Assembly (NCBI GenBank): GCA_028285525.1
Contig: JANQOZ010000026.1
Location: 180,974-244,973 of the forward strand
From: Lysobacterales bacterium
GTDB taxonomy: Bacteria; Pseudomonadota; Gammaproteobacteria; Xanthomonadales; SZUA-38
Length of the DNA stretch: 64,000 nt
Direction: 5' to 3'
Position numbers and translations under genes: made by a program. The notes under the pieces were generated by a model, which was not told the origin of the DNA, did no database searches, and was given only the letters and a program-made list of their open reading frames with translations. The first letter of the stretch is position 1. Every line of letters starts with the position of its first letter. Shown here in pieces: positions 9,301 to 18,127 of this stretch.

Positions 9301-10355
9301 TGGTGCGAAAGTCGGTCATTATCGCGGGTGGGACCAGTGAGGACCCGTTATTCGACGCGATAACCACCAATGCCCAACTAGCCTTTAACGCGCTGACGGC
9401 TCAGGGCTACGGGCCCGAAAACGCAAGCTGCGGCAGCGCCGGATCGTGTGACTTTTCCTGCGACAACATCTGCTATCTGAATAACGTGGCGGGCACCGGT
9501 TTCGACTCAACGCCAACCCTGGCCAATATCGCTTCCGCCCTCGAGAACTGGGCCACTCAGGACACACAGGACCTCACCGTGTATCTGATCGCACCCCAGG
9601 ATGGGAACGGCTATCGCCTTACCAGCAACGCATCGCTATCGGCTTCACAGCTCAAGGCGCATCTCGACGTTGCCCGGGCCGACATTCCCGGCACCCTCAC
9701 GATTATCGTTGAGGGGACGGATGCAGAGCCGTTTGCGGCCGCCCTCTCAGATCAGGACGACCGTATCGTCATTGCATCCAGCGCCACCGGAGAAGCCACC
9801 GACCTGAATCGACAGGGCAACGCCACCTTTTCCAATTACTTCTGGAACCAGGTGGCCAACGGCGCGACGGTGAGAGCAGCGTTCGAAGTGGCGCGCAGTG
9901 GCGCTCGCTTCAGTGCGTGCCCTCGAAATGCCAGGCTAGATGACAACGGCAATGGAGTATTTAATGAGTTGGCAGACGGCGTTCGCGCCCAGAACTACGC
10001 CATCGGCAGCGGCGTGCTGCTTGCAGGCGACGATCCGGTCATAGGCAACTTGGTGTCACCTTCAGTCATTGGCACCGAAAGCTACAGCCTTGTCGTAGAA
10101 AACGTCACCACCACAGGATCGATCACCGAAGTGACCGCGCTCATCTCCGACGCGGATGGATGCCAACAGGAAATTCAATTGGCCAGTCAGGGCGACGGGC
10201 AGTGGTCGGCCGACGTTCCGAGTCTTACCCTGGATTCGGCGCCGTCAGAAATTTCTGTGGTGGCTTTTGACGACTCCGGGGTTGCCTCAGCGCCATCCTC
10301 TCTCTTAGTGATCGGGGATCGAATCTTTTTTAGCGGGTTTGACCTTGAGCCCTGA
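6375..10355 (+). CDS. Giant secreted NHL propeller with tandem C13 peptidase-like domains
   Basis: 1,326 residues, with AAAGGA upstream of ATG 6375 and a clear signal peptide (MKHIALLLVVCAIALLPPSAGA). Residues ~30-620 are NHL-type propeller blades (GDVYIVDPANHRIQKFSSDG, GSVFVADGGNRRVQKF). Residues ~630-850 are a C13 (legumain/caspase-like) peptidase with His720 in VLVDHGG and Cys762 in VYDACQAGSF. An Ig-like segment follows. A second C13-like domain (~960-1200) has lost both residues (LIAPQDG and VEGTDAEPF), so it is a pseudo-enzyme. Another Ig-like part leads to the end IFFSGFDLEP, the C-terminal motif shared by eight proteins here. Likely a surface or extracellular protease; the target is unknown. 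Confidence 0.88.
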   Translation: MKHIALLLVVCAIALLPPSAGAQSLEYRFERLWPGLQQPWYFTEPGRLAVGEDGFIYVLDYRRREVFKLAGDGRVVKNWTVFPIGSPNGAMGGKITTAVHVDNGFLYLSDIDGLITKYTTDGEFVTTWGTEGSDGTGPGEFQYTGFLSGGAQGIATDAAGDVYIVDPANHRIQKFSSDGTYLTEWGSEGTGAGQFELPSDIAFDSEGYAYVAEVSELRVQKFAPPASGLRDEPYTYLTEFLRDAPANRTMEPVRMEFGPSNVLYTTVSGEDVRVFTPPVSGLPQDPHTAQGPLVGPTGADIAILGERLLLGDIFSSTVALHLPEGLELARYSATGAANRFFATSRRQSASPGPIAIGTNGDVYVGDPGNRRIQVFDTDGRHLRNINDIVPLDLVIDATGPNDEVLVRHEFEAPVFPRTITVTRYSSDGVILDSWPTIGTNAPTIRSVDQSGGLAMDSAGNIYVGVGVDPDAFGLNARTVQRYTSDGNLLAQWGATTFSIRGLAIDSQDRLYVSENLFEVQRFVPPVAGVSSTDPHVFDITIQALGNLAKVAVDANDNLYVVTPPDRITQFDPDGNQLSQLVERGRLAGQLDMRALNGVAVGADGSVFVADGGNRRVQKFREVVTAENARAILVAGGGPYPGNALWAATEVNTNFIYRTLVTQGFDRETIQYLSDNIESDLDQNGLFDDVDATATRANLMDALLGSFSSDVEELVLVLVDHGGLNTFRLSATETVTADELAGWLDTWQSNNPGARVTVVYDACQAGSFLDELRAPSEDRVLIASTGADENAYFVSQGALSFSNQFWTGIFNGLSVGSAFGLAAQSQTAAFPRQVAMLDADGDGIVNTAADEAVVAARFIGNGATNSGEVPVIGSVSSPQTIFGTSEATVSAGGVADSDGITRVWAVMRPPGFNPGSPDNPVNELPTFDLSPVGGGNYQATYRQFSAPGTYQLTIYARDTFGNTGVPQTTSVTVDSPLVRKSVIIAGGTSEDPLFDAITTNAQLAFNALTAQGYGPENASCGSAGSCDFSCDNICYLNNVAGTGFDSTPTLANIASALENWATQDTQDLTVYLIAPQDGNGYRLTSNASLSASQLKAHLDVARADIPGTLTIIVEGTDAEPFAAALSDQDDRIVIASSATGEATDLNRQGNATFSNYFWNQVANGATVRAAFEVARSGARFSACPRNARLDDNGNGVFNELADGVRAQNYAIGSGVLLAGDDPVIGNLVSPSVIGTESYSLVVENVTTTGSITEVTALISDADGCQQEIQLASQGDGQWSADVPSLTLDSAPSEISVVAFDDSGVASAPSSLLVIGDRIFFSGFDLEP

Positions 10356-10518
10356 TTATCGGCCAGCGTCTAGTCCCGACACCAGGTCATCGGGTCTCTC
10401 GGAGACCGAGACCATTTAGCTGATCACCAGCGACGAGCCAACCCGTCAGGAAGGACCCCGGTCTGCGCATGCGGCCTGGGTGCTTCGCCCACCAGGCTGC
10501 CATCGAATAGCAAGGGGC

Positions 10519-11727
10519 CTACAGCAACTGCCTTTCGCCATTTTGTCTCAGGCGAAAATACTCTCCGTTCTCTATCAGGAGTCCCTCGCTGCTGCGAAAT
10601 GGAAAGCTGGAAAGGTAGTCCTTAGGATGGGGCACGTCGATCGCAAAGACGCTGCGATCGAACCTTGCATTGACCTTTCCTTGTAGCGTGTGCCCAACCA
10701 CCACAGCTTTTGCGCCAATCGTTGCCAAAGCACCTTCAACCTGGGCCTGCGTCAGGTCTTCTTTGAAGTACCCGCGGTACCAGGCAGGGCCGGTTGTGCT
10801 TGAACGTAGAAACGATTCTGGTGTGTTCACTGTCGGCGTGAAATAGAGCTGCCGGTACCCCGACCTGACAATCTGATTGATCTGCGGAACCGAAAAGTCG
10901 TGCTCGACAATCTCAGGATGTAGGCCTCCGTGAACAAAGGCTACGCCATTGATGGTTTCCAGCACGTTTTTCGATGCCAGCCACCGACCGATCAGTGAAT
11001 CTTCGCCATAGAGCTGGAACTGTTGCCTGCCCAGCATGCCGGCGATGTAGAAATATTTGTCTTCTGCAGCCTGGAAGTTTCCCTGCAGATTTTTGATCTC
11101 ATGGTTGCCGATGATGTAGTGCACCACACCACCTTGCTGGCGCGCTGACTGCTCGAGCTTGTAGATTGCCCACAAGACCTGTGTTGTCGAAGCACCTCGA
11201 TCAACGAAATCGCCCACCAAGACCAGATGGCCCTTGCCGAAGGTCCAGTTCAGTTTGTTGTCTGCCACGCCGTGAGCAACAAGGAAATCTCGGAATGCGC
11301 CAAACCCACCCTCGACGTCTGAAATGGCGAGTATCGGCTGATCGGTTTCATAGATGGCTTCCGGAACGCTGACGTTGGCATAGGGATTGACGGTGAACAC
11401 ACTGCCGTCGGCTGGGAATAGTATTTCGATTTCCGACTTTCCGTTCGGATCGAGAGCCTGAGTCTCAACGTAATAGCCGTCGTTGCTGTTACCCCGGAGC
11501 GTTTTTCCGATCAGAGAGCCATTTTCGAAAAAAACGTGGGTTTCCCCATCCAGGCGATAGGCCAACCGGTCTTCAAAAAAATGGGCTTCGGCTCCGATGG
11601 ATAAACCAAAACAGACCACAGCGACCAGTAGCAATAGGAACGTGACCGAAAAATGTTTGAAATTGGTGATAAGCAACGCCAAGAGCCGCCGGCGTTTGCT
11701 GGAGCGTCTTTCTGATTCAGTCTGCAT
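10519..11727 (-). CDS. Membrane-anchored calcineurin-like metallophosphoesterase
   Basis: About 402 residues from ATG 11727, preceded by GGGAGATGCC; the longer frame to 11802 has no such site. A basic N-terminus is followed by one membrane helix (~15-40, FSVTFLLLLVAVVCFGLS). The catalytic part carries metal-binding motifs in order: ISDVEGG (usually D-x-H; here the His is Glu), VGDFVDRG, GNHE and a later VVVGHTLQG. These are hallmarks of PPP/ApaH-type Ser/Thr phosphatases. The changed first motif is odd, although other bacterial members also vary there. The catalytic domain should face the periplasm. A 16-bp perfect palindrome about 100 bp upstream may be an operator. Substrate unknown. Confidence 0.85.
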   Translation of the reverse strand: MQTESERRSSKRRRLLALLITNFKHFSVTFLLLLVAVVCFGLSIGAEAHFFEDRLAYRLDGETHVFFENGSLIGKTLRGNSNDGYYVETQALDPNGKSEIEILFPADGSVFTVNPYANVSVPEAIYETDQPILAISDVEGGFGAFRDFLVAHGVADNKLNWTFGKGHLVLVGDFVDRGASTTQVLWAIYKLEQSARQQGGVVHYIIGNHEIKNLQGNFQAAEDKYFYIAGMLGRQQFQLYGEDSLIGRWLASKNVLETINGVAFVHGGLHPEIVEHDFSVPQINQIVRSGYRQLYFTPTVNTPESFLRSSTTGPAWYRGYFKEDLTQAQVEGALATIGAKAVVVGHTLQGKVNARFDRSVFAIDVPHPKDYLSSFPFRSSEGLLIENGEYFRLRQNGERQLL

Positions 11728-11828
11728 GGCATCTCCCGTTCTGGTATCGCCGCCGGCAGTGACCTCTCCGCTTGTCAAATGGGACGAGAGATTTACCAGC
11801 ATGAACCACCATTATGACATTAATTAAA

Positions 11829-11844
11829 CATATTGCGCAATATG
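11829..11844. promoter_or_regulatory. 16-bp perfect palindrome, possible operator
   Basis: CATATTGCGCAATATG reads the same on both strands. It lies in an AT-rich patch about 100 bp upstream of the metallophosphoesterase start and between that gene and the 3' end of the ankyrin gene. The form suits a dimeric regulator. No second copy was noticed in the window. Confidence 0.4.
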
Positions 11845-12011
11845 TTGCATATAATTCGAAGGTCAACTCCCAGAGGCTCGCTTCATTACTCAGGAAGCTT
11901 CCGGAAACCGCTGAGCCGCTGCTTGAAAGGTACCGTCGAGCCGCCACGATCGCGGCGGTAATGGATGTCGCGCCGCGCAGTCAGGTCTTGCGTGACCGGG
12001 TATAAGGGAAG

Positions 12012-13586
12012 TCAGGCATCAATCAGGTGGGCATGAATCGCACCCGCCGTCTCACCCACAATTAGCGCACTCGATGTCACTTGCATCGTCCAGGCCGAAT
12101 AATTCCTTTCGCTACTCCATACTTCCTGGCCCTCGGCCTGTGTGTAGGCGGTTACGGGCCCAAGAGTCTTCGGAACTGCGAACACCCAGTCGCCAGCCGT
12201 CACCACACTACGGAGGTGGTGGCCCGCATTCTCACTTTCAGCCATCCATACCGGGTTCAAATCAAAATCGAATGCCCGGACTCCGTGCTGTTCGACCCGG
12301 TAGATTCCTTGCGACCCCATGGCTACCGATCGGCGGCCGCCGTTCTCGGAAAGCTCAGCGTAGCTTCGGGAGACGAAGCTTCCGTCCATCGCGTTGACAA
12401 CGGAAACGTGGTTCTCTCCCGCAATACATATTTTGCTATCGAGCACCTGCATCATCCCGAGTTCCATTTCGGCTACCCAGAGCACTTCCTTGGATTTCAT
12501 ATCTAGGGCCGCCAGCTGGTAGGGCGGTTCGGGCCGCGCGCTGCCGAACCACACGTCGTCGTTACCGCCGCCGATCCAGAACATATTAAACTTTAGAATC
12601 TCAGCATTACCCAGCCCGTCGACACGAAAACACTCCCCAGGTCGTTCCATCACCTCCACGGCTCTTACCACGCTACTACCGGCAACAAAGACAGGGTTTT
12701 TCTTGAGTTCGACACCGGGGGCCATCGTCTGTAAATCGATGATGAGTTCGCCGGTGCGCTTGTCGAGCACGCGCGTATCAGCCACGACAACCTCACCGAC
12801 ATGGGCGATCGACTCTGGCTTATGCATTGCAGCGGTATAGTCGGGCGCGTGCTCCCAGCGTAAAGCGCCCGTGGCCAGGTCCAGGCAAACAACCGTGTGG
12901 CGTGCTGTCAGGAAGAAACATGCCTGACCGTCGGACACCGCTTTGCCGAACATGCACAGCTCATGGGCTTTGTGAAAATATGACCAGCTTGGCTTGCGGG
13001 GAGGCAAAGCCGCGAGCGGCCCGCCACACCCCGAGTTGCCGGGCCCGTGCACTGCTGGCCAGCCCACAATTTTGGCTAAGGACTCGGACACCCGGCCGCC
13101 AGACGCGGTCGGCTGCGGTGGCTGTTTTGCCTTTCGCAGCACCTCTTCGAGGTAGTTGAGCGCGACGTTATCACCACGAGACTTCAGGATGGCTAACGGC
13201 GTCAGTCCATCGCCGCCCCCATCCATCTTGCCCCAAGGATCGCCGTCGCTTTCAATGTACTCGACGACGTCTCGGCCATCGCTCGATAACCTGTCGACCA
13301 GCAGGCCGAGCACCTCACGCGCATGCTCGGTATTGCCGGCTGCCGACTTGAACTCTGTGGCGTCCGAGTATTTGAAAGAATAGAAACCGACGCCCTTTTC
13401 AAAGAGTGCGCTTACGGCTGCGGGGGAGCCGTTCTCACAGGCATACATGAGTAGCGTCTGATTGCTGTAAGGAGTGTCGCGAGTCAGCGTGTGCAGCGAG
13501 TACTCCGCGAGCGCCACGTTTAATGCGTCAATGTTGTCATCGTCGATCAACTGCGTGATCTGCCGATAGGCTTTCTCACTCTTCAT
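12012..13586 (-). CDS. Ankyrin-repeat and PQQ-type beta-propeller protein
   Basis: About 524 residues from ATG 13586, with AAGGAG nine bases upstream; the longer frame reaches into the neighbouring gene. Residues ~1-165 are ankyrin-like (TLLMYACENGSPAAVSALFEKG, and later GLTPLAILKSRGDNVALNYL). Residues ~235-520 are PQQ/Trp-docking propeller blades (VCLDLATGALRWEH, LAALDMKSKEVLWVAEMELG, TAYTQAEGQEVWSSE). There is no signal peptide, so it should be cytoplasmic, which is unusual for a PQQ-type propeller; a scaffold role is more likely than dehydrogenase activity. It starts 28 bases after the TPR-CHAT gene ends, on the same strand, so the two are probably one operon. Confidence 0.8.
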   Translation of the reverse strand: MKSEKAYRQITQLIDDDNIDALNVALAEYSLHTLTRDTPYSNQTLLMYACENGSPAAVSALFEKGVGFYSFKYSDATEFKSAAGNTEHAREVLGLLVDRLSSDGRDVVEYIESDGDPWGKMDGGGDGLTPLAILKSRGDNVALNYLEEVLRKAKQPPQPTASGGRVSESLAKIVGWPAVHGPGNSGCGGPLAALPPRKPSWSYFHKAHELCMFGKAVSDGQACFFLTARHTVVCLDLATGALRWEHAPDYTAAMHKPESIAHVGEVVVADTRVLDKRTGELIIDLQTMAPGVELKKNPVFVAGSSVVRAVEVMERPGECFRVDGLGNAEILKFNMFWIGGGNDDVWFGSARPEPPYQLAALDMKSKEVLWVAEMELGMMQVLDSKICIAGENHVSVVNAMDGSFVSRSYAELSENGGRRSVAMGSQGIYRVEQHGVRAFDFDLNPVWMAESENAGHHLRSVVTAGDWVFAVPKTLGPVTAYTQAEGQEVWSSERNYSAWTMQVTSSALIVGETAGAIHAHLIDA

Positions 13587-13614
13587 CGCAGTGCACTCCT
13601 TGTTGGTCGGCTGC

Positions 13615-16203
13615 TCAAAACCTGTCAATGGTGAATGCTGCCCAATAGAACGGATGGCTTGCGCTACGCTCCCCGCGCACATTCTGGGCCCACCAGCCAG
13701 GTTGCTTGGTCAAGAGATCGAGCTGCGCTTGGCGTAACGCTGCCGCCGGGGATTTGCCCGCCGCCAGGGCCCGGTAGAATACGGCCATCAACCGACTGGT
13801 CGACCGATCAGAAACCGGCCAGAGTGATGCCATAACGCCCCTGGCACCAGCCAGCGAAAACGCCTTTTGGAGGCCCAACAGCCCTTCCCCGGTGTAGACT
13901 GGGCCGACAGCAGTGCTGCATGCAGACAGCACGACCAGCTGGGCAGCAAACCCGTTGGCGTTGGCGATCTCCCAGGCGGTAAGCTGGCCGTCGCTGCGGT
14001 CGTCCAACGCGAGGGCGATGAAGGAGTCGCGAGGCGAGTCATGGTCAACAACCGCATGGGTCGCAAAGTGCAGAATGTCTGCTCGACTAACTGTGCGCAC
14101 CTGCGTTTCCGTAGCCGAGGGTCCGGAGAACAACGCCGCGTCCGCGTCGAGCGCTCGACTGGCTTCCCTGATTTCCGTGTCCGCGCCTGGCAGCGGCCCG
14201 AGTTCAACACTTCGAGCGCCAGTGGGCCCGCTCTGGCCTGAATAGGCAAAACCCCTGAAGGTCAGGCCGTCCGTGGTCAGCCTTCGCGGGCGCCCTGCGA
14301 CGCCGCTGAGCGATCCGGCCTGAACAACCTCGAACCGTTCGACGAGGTAGTTTTCGGTGACCTCGTCGAAGAGCGCGGCGAATGGCACCAAATGAAGCTG
14401 GCGGTGAGGAACGACCACGAGCCGATTTACCTGGTTGAGTCGCTTTTCGATGGGCCTAACCACCGAGTTGTAGATCGCGGCGCCAGCCTCCCTTACCGTT
14501 TGCACATCGGCATCCGCTGACCCAATCATGGCGCGAAATCGAATGATCTGGCGACTCAGTTCACTACTCGACGTGGTCAGGCGGTGGCCCGAGACCTGCC
14601 CGCCGGCCAGCACAAAAACGACCGCGTAATCACTCTGCAGATCGAAAAACAGCGCGGCCTCATCACTGGGTTGTGACGCCAGATAAGTAGTAACGGCAGC
14701 TCGCTTATCGGCGCGAAGCTCTTGCGAGTGCGGGCCAGGTAATTCACTTCGAAGCGCCTCAAGGCTGGACATCAACACTTCTCGTTCCACGGCTGGCAAA
14801 GGAGCCTTGTTGGCAGCATCTAGCAAGGACTGCGCTCGTTTCGACACCGCCTCGCGAACCTCGCTGTTTGCGTCCAGCAGCGAGGCATCGAGACCCGCTG
14901 ACAGCAAGGAGCGTTCGCGATACCGCTCGAGCACCTCCAGCGACCGTTCATATTCTCCGCGGGAATAGAAGATTCGCGCCAGCGAAAGGTAGAACCGTTC
15001 AAACGTCTGGGAAAACTGAGCAAGTGTTGAGGCGCTGCCGCCCAGTAAGTCGTACTGAACTTCGAGTACATCGATCGCTTGCAAAAGATAGGAAATCGCT
15101 GCGTCATCGTGCCCTAGCTCACTAGCCAGGATGCCAGACAACCCAAGTGAACGGGCGTGATGGGCCGTAAAGGGTGCTCGAGTCTCACTCAGCTCAAGCG
15201 CCTCCGCCAGGTAAACGTTTGCCTCGCCGTATCGGTCGAGAGAAATCAGCACCGAAGCAGCCGCTGTCAGGGGCAGAGCCAGCTCGCCCGCCTCGGGCGC
15301 AGCGGCTCGACTCAATTCTACTGACTCCAAGTAGCGGTTAAGGGCCTGAACCAGGTCGCCCATCGCCAGCGCAAGCTCTCCCAGGGTGTACTGTGTTCTC
15401 GCTACGTCGATACTTTCAGGCGCGAGCGCAAGCTGAATATTCAGGGCCTCCTGCAGCGTCATGCTCGCTTGCTCGAACAGGCCTAGCTTTTGCTCCATCG
15501 CCCCCAGATTGGCGAGCCGGTTGGCCAGTACCAGGGAACCGGGCTGGTGTTGCCGGCCGTGTCGCACAGTGTCGGCAAACATGGTTCTGGCTTTGTCGTA
15601 TTCTTCGCGTAACCCGTATACCCAGCCGAGATTGGACTTGAGGCGAACACTGTCGACCTCCTGGTCGCGACGAGTTTGAAGGAAGTCCAAAGCCTCGATG
15701 AGCAGGCGCTCCGCCTCACCGTACTCGCCTCGCATCGCTGCATTGATACCCAGGTTTTCGAGCAGGCGGTCGTCGATGGCCTGCTCCTCGGGGAGCGATC
15801 GGGAGAGCTCAAGAGCCTGTTGATAGCTAGCAGTCGACGCGGGTTCATCGCCGAGGTTCCCGTAGTAGTTCCCCAACAGGCTCAAAGCCTGCATCTTTTC
15901 CCTGCCAAGCCCACCGGTCGAGTCGATAAAAGACAGCGCCTGGTCAACAAAGTGTTTTATCGCGACGTTGTCACGTCGATAGTCAGCCACGATGGCCAGC
16001 CCGACCAGGGCTTCCGCCCGCACCGCGGGAGGCGTTGGCGGCGACGGACTCTCGACCAGCGACTGGTAAATCGATTCTGCGTCATCCAGACGCGCTGAAT
16101 TGACGAATCCCAGCGCTTCCTTGAGTTGGTCAAGCTGAGCTTCGGATGCGGCCACCGGTAACGCAAGCCAGCAGCTGAGCACAATCAACAAACGTAAAGC
16201 CAT
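13615..16203 (-). CDS. Exported TPR protein with CHAT caspase-like protease domain
   Basis: 862 residues with TGGGAAG just upstream and a signal peptide (MALRLLIVLSCWLALPVAASEA). Residues ~25-430 are TPR repeats (LGNYYGNLGDEPASTASYQQAL, LGWVYGLREEYDKARTMFAD). A helical linker follows, then a CHAT domain (~590-860). Its catalytic dyad is visible as His ~715 in HFATHAV and Cys ~759 in VLSACSTAV, followed by GEGLLGLQKAFSLAGARGVMA. CHAT proteases with TPRs act in bacterial defence and regulated proteolysis (e.g. the TPR-CHAT protease of type III-E CRISPR). Here no CRISPR genes are near and the protein has a signal peptide, pointing to a periplasmic or surface role. It is followed by the ankyrin/propeller gene. 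Confidence 0.88.
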   Translation of the reverse strand: MALRLLIVLSCWLALPVAASEAQLDQLKEALGFVNSARLDDAESIYQSLVESPSPPTPPAVRAEALVGLAIVADYRRDNVAIKHFVDQALSFIDSTGGLGREKMQALSLLGNYYGNLGDEPASTASYQQALELSRSLPEEQAIDDRLLENLGINAAMRGEYGEAERLLIEALDFLQTRRDQEVDSVRLKSNLGWVYGLREEYDKARTMFADTVRHGRQHQPGSLVLANRLANLGAMEQKLGLFEQASMTLQEALNIQLALAPESIDVARTQYTLGELALAMGDLVQALNRYLESVELSRAAAPEAGELALPLTAAASVLISLDRYGEANVYLAEALELSETRAPFTAHHARSLGLSGILASELGHDDAAISYLLQAIDVLEVQYDLLGGSASTLAQFSQTFERFYLSLARIFYSRGEYERSLEVLERYRERSLLSAGLDASLLDANSEVREAVSKRAQSLLDAANKAPLPAVEREVLMSSLEALRSELPGPHSQELRADKRAAVTTYLASQPSDEAALFFDLQSDYAVVFVLAGGQVSGHRLTTSSSELSRQIIRFRAMIGSADADVQTVREAGAAIYNSVVRPIEKRLNQVNRLVVVPHRQLHLVPFAALFDEVTENYLVERFEVVQAGSLSGVAGRPRRLTTDGLTFRGFAYSGQSGPTGARSVELGPLPGADTEIREASRALDADAALFSGPSATETQVRTVSRADILHFATHAVVDHDSPRDSFIALALDDRSDGQLTAWEIANANGFAAQLVVLSACSTAVGPVYTGEGLLGLQKAFSLAGARGVMASLWPVSDRSTSRLMAVFYRALAAGKSPAAALRQAQLDLLTKQPGWWAQNVRGERSASHPFYWAAFTIDRF

Positions 16204-16293
16204 TCATCTTCCCAGCGAAAGCTGGCCAAAATTTTACACTGAACACGCTTAGTGGGCCGCTTGCAAAGAAAGGTAACTTCAGCGAGCGGCCCA

Positions 16294-17061
16294 CTAGGTG
16301 GCGCTGGGCGTCATCGGCCCATACCAAAAATAAACCAGCGCAGACAGGCCAAGCCAAACTGTAAACATGAGCAGATAAGGCCAGCGACGCAGCCAGACTC
16401 TGGCCGCCAGCAGTGTCGTCGACGCGGTGCCAGCCAGAGCGATCAGGACCGGTATTGCCGCCAACGTGCCAGTCCCGGTGATCGCAGTCTGGATCGCAAT
16501 ACTGGCCCACTGTGCGGGCAGCAGCGCGAGAAACCAATCGGGCAGAACGCCGGGAAAAGCGTAGACGATCAGTAAAACAGATCCCTCGCCGGCGACGACA
16601 AATAGCGCCATCCACCACCCTCTGTCAGACATCGTTTTCGCAAAAAGCGCGCCGCGCGCGGCGAAACTGAGGCTTGCGATGACCATGGCCAACGCGGTTG
16701 AGAAAGGGTGCGAGAGGGCTTGCATGCCCAGCGAAAGAGCCAACACCATTAAGCACGCTGCATTCAGCAAAGCCAGAACGACACCGACCCAAAAGCGTCC
16801 GGCAGTTGCAGCCGCAATGATCCCAACGCCCATCAGGCCCAAGGTGAGTATGGGACCACTCACCACGGCGAGCGGTGAGGACTTTTGCGAAAGCACCAGC
16901 AGAACCAGAACCGGGATTGCGACGCCGGCCAGCACCGTGGTGCTCCAGGCTGAGGCTTGCCAGGTCAGAGGTCTGTTAGACGTCGAGAGCCTCATGCCGA
17001 GGATACTGACTGAAGCGCCTGGTATTGTCGACCGCCTCTGCGAGTCGTTTTGATAACGCAT
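16294..17061 (-). CDS. Multi-pass membrane protein, function unknown
   Basis: 255 residues with about six hydrophobic helices (e.g. AVVSGPILTLGLMGVGIIAAA, VGVVLALLNAACLMVLALSLG, MFTVWLGLSALVYFWYG). ATG 16995 (MRLSTSNRPL) is an equally good start; neither has a clear ribosome-binding site. No charged motif in a helix, no transport signature and no cysteines stand out. It sits 90 bp after the start of the CHAT gene on the same strand, so it may be transcribed ahead of it. No family recognised. Confidence 0.65.
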   Translation of the reverse strand: MRYQNDSQRRSTIPGASVSILGMRLSTSNRPLTWQASAWSTTVLAGVAIPVLVLLVLSQKSSPLAVVSGPILTLGLMGVGIIAAATAGRFWVGVVLALLNAACLMVLALSLGMQALSHPFSTALAMVIASLSFAARGALFAKTMSDRGWWMALFVVAGEGSVLLIVYAFPGVLPDWFLALLPAQWASIAIQTAITGTGTLAAIPVLIALAGTASTTLLAARVWLRRWPYLLMFTVWLGLSALVYFWYGPMTPSAT

Positions 17062-17155
17062 CGATACGCTACCGACATTTTGCGTGGCAATACAAAGCCT
17101 GGCCTGCGAGCCAGCAAGGTAGAATCTCGGTTTTCTAGGGGATTGGGTTCAGATC

Positions 17156-18046
17156 ATGCGCTGGTTTCTTTTATTAGCTGCGACCCTGGCGATTTACTCC
17201 GTATCCGGTGAAGCCAGGTCACAAGAATCGACCAAAACCATGGCGGACGTTATCGCGGAAGCGTCAGCTTCCGACTGGCGGACGCCGGAACCTGTGATGA
17301 CGCTCTATCTAACGCTGCAGGGCGGAACAGTGGTCATTGAGCTGGCACCGGAATTTGCACCCGACACCGTTGCCAATATCCAAAGACTAGTAAAAGCCCG
17401 GTACTTCGATGGTCTTTCGATCAACCGGGTCCAGGAAAACTACGTCGTGCAGCTGGGCGATCCACAGGCCGAGGATAACGCTGCCCGTCCGCATGGTTTG
17501 GCGGACAGGCTTGAGCCTGAGTTTTTCCGACCACGGTCCGGCCTGAGCTTCGTCGAGCTCGCCAGCGAAGACCCGTACGCCGATACCGTGGGTTTCGCCG
17601 GTGGATTCCCCATGGGTGCCGATACCGAGCGGGCGTGGCTGACTCATTGCTACGCCATGGTAGGCGTCGGGCGCGATGTGCCGCCCGACAGCGGCATCGG
17701 CACTGAGCTGTATATCGTCACCGGACACGCCCCAAGGCATCTGGACCGTAACGTAACGCTCGTAGGGCGGGTTCTTCAGGGTATGGAACTGCTCACCACG
17801 CTGCCTCGAGGCACGGGAGCACTGGGATTTTACGAGCAAGAATCGGAGCGAATCCCCATCGAGTCCGTACGTCTTGCGTCCGAAGTTCCTAGAGGCGAGC
17901 GCGTTGGCTTAAGAGTGCTCCGTACAGACACCCGAACCTTTCAGGAACTCATCAAGTCCCGTCAATTCCGAACGGAAAACTGGTTCGTGGATCCGGCAGG
18001 ACGCATCGGCGTATGCAACGTGCCGATTCCAGTTAGCGGGAGATAG
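17156..18046 (+). CDS. Periplasmic cyclophilin-type peptidyl-prolyl isomerase
   Basis: 296 residues with a signal peptide ([22 protein letters not shown]). The cyclophilin core runs from [20 protein letters not shown] through [20 protein letters not shown] and [12 protein letters not shown]. This order matches the cyclophilin family, though the usual F-H-R at the active site is changed: [15 protein letters not shown] replaces the common FHRVI-FMIQGGDP, so the catalytic Arg is kept while Phe and His are not. It is longer than PpiA (~190 residues) because of an extended C-terminal part. It should act in the periplasm on proline bonds of exported proteins. It stands alone on its strand. Confidence 0.82.
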   Translation: MRWFLLLAATLAIYSVSGEARSQESTKTMADVIAEASASDWRTPEPVMTLYLTLQGGTVVIELAPEFAPDTVANIQRLVKARYFDGLSINRVQENYVVQLGDPQAEDNAARPHGLADRLEPEFFRPRSGLSFVELASEDPYADTVGFAGGFPMGADTERAWLTHCYAMVGVGRDVPPDSGIGTELYIVTGHAPRHLDRNVTLVGRVLQGMELLTTLPRGTGALGFYEQESERIPIESVRLASEVPRGERVGLRVLRTDTRTFQELIKSRQFRTENWFVDPAGRIGVCNVPIPVSGR

Positions 18047-18127
18047 GTGGCTGGAGGCCTCTCTTGGACTGAGACCCGCGCGGTAAGACTGATAAGCACG
18101 GGCCGCTAACCTGTCGGTACAGCATTC

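Noticed and set aside
10393..10407. Small hairpin after the C13 gene as terminator
   Set aside because: Only six base pairs with a three-base loop and no T-tract.
11814..12005. 63-codon frame on the plus strand
   Set aside because: No ribosome-binding site, no known motif, and it includes the palindrome region.
13615..16203. Type III-E CRISPR-linked TPR-CHAT
   Set aside because: No Cas genes nearby and the protein has a signal peptide.
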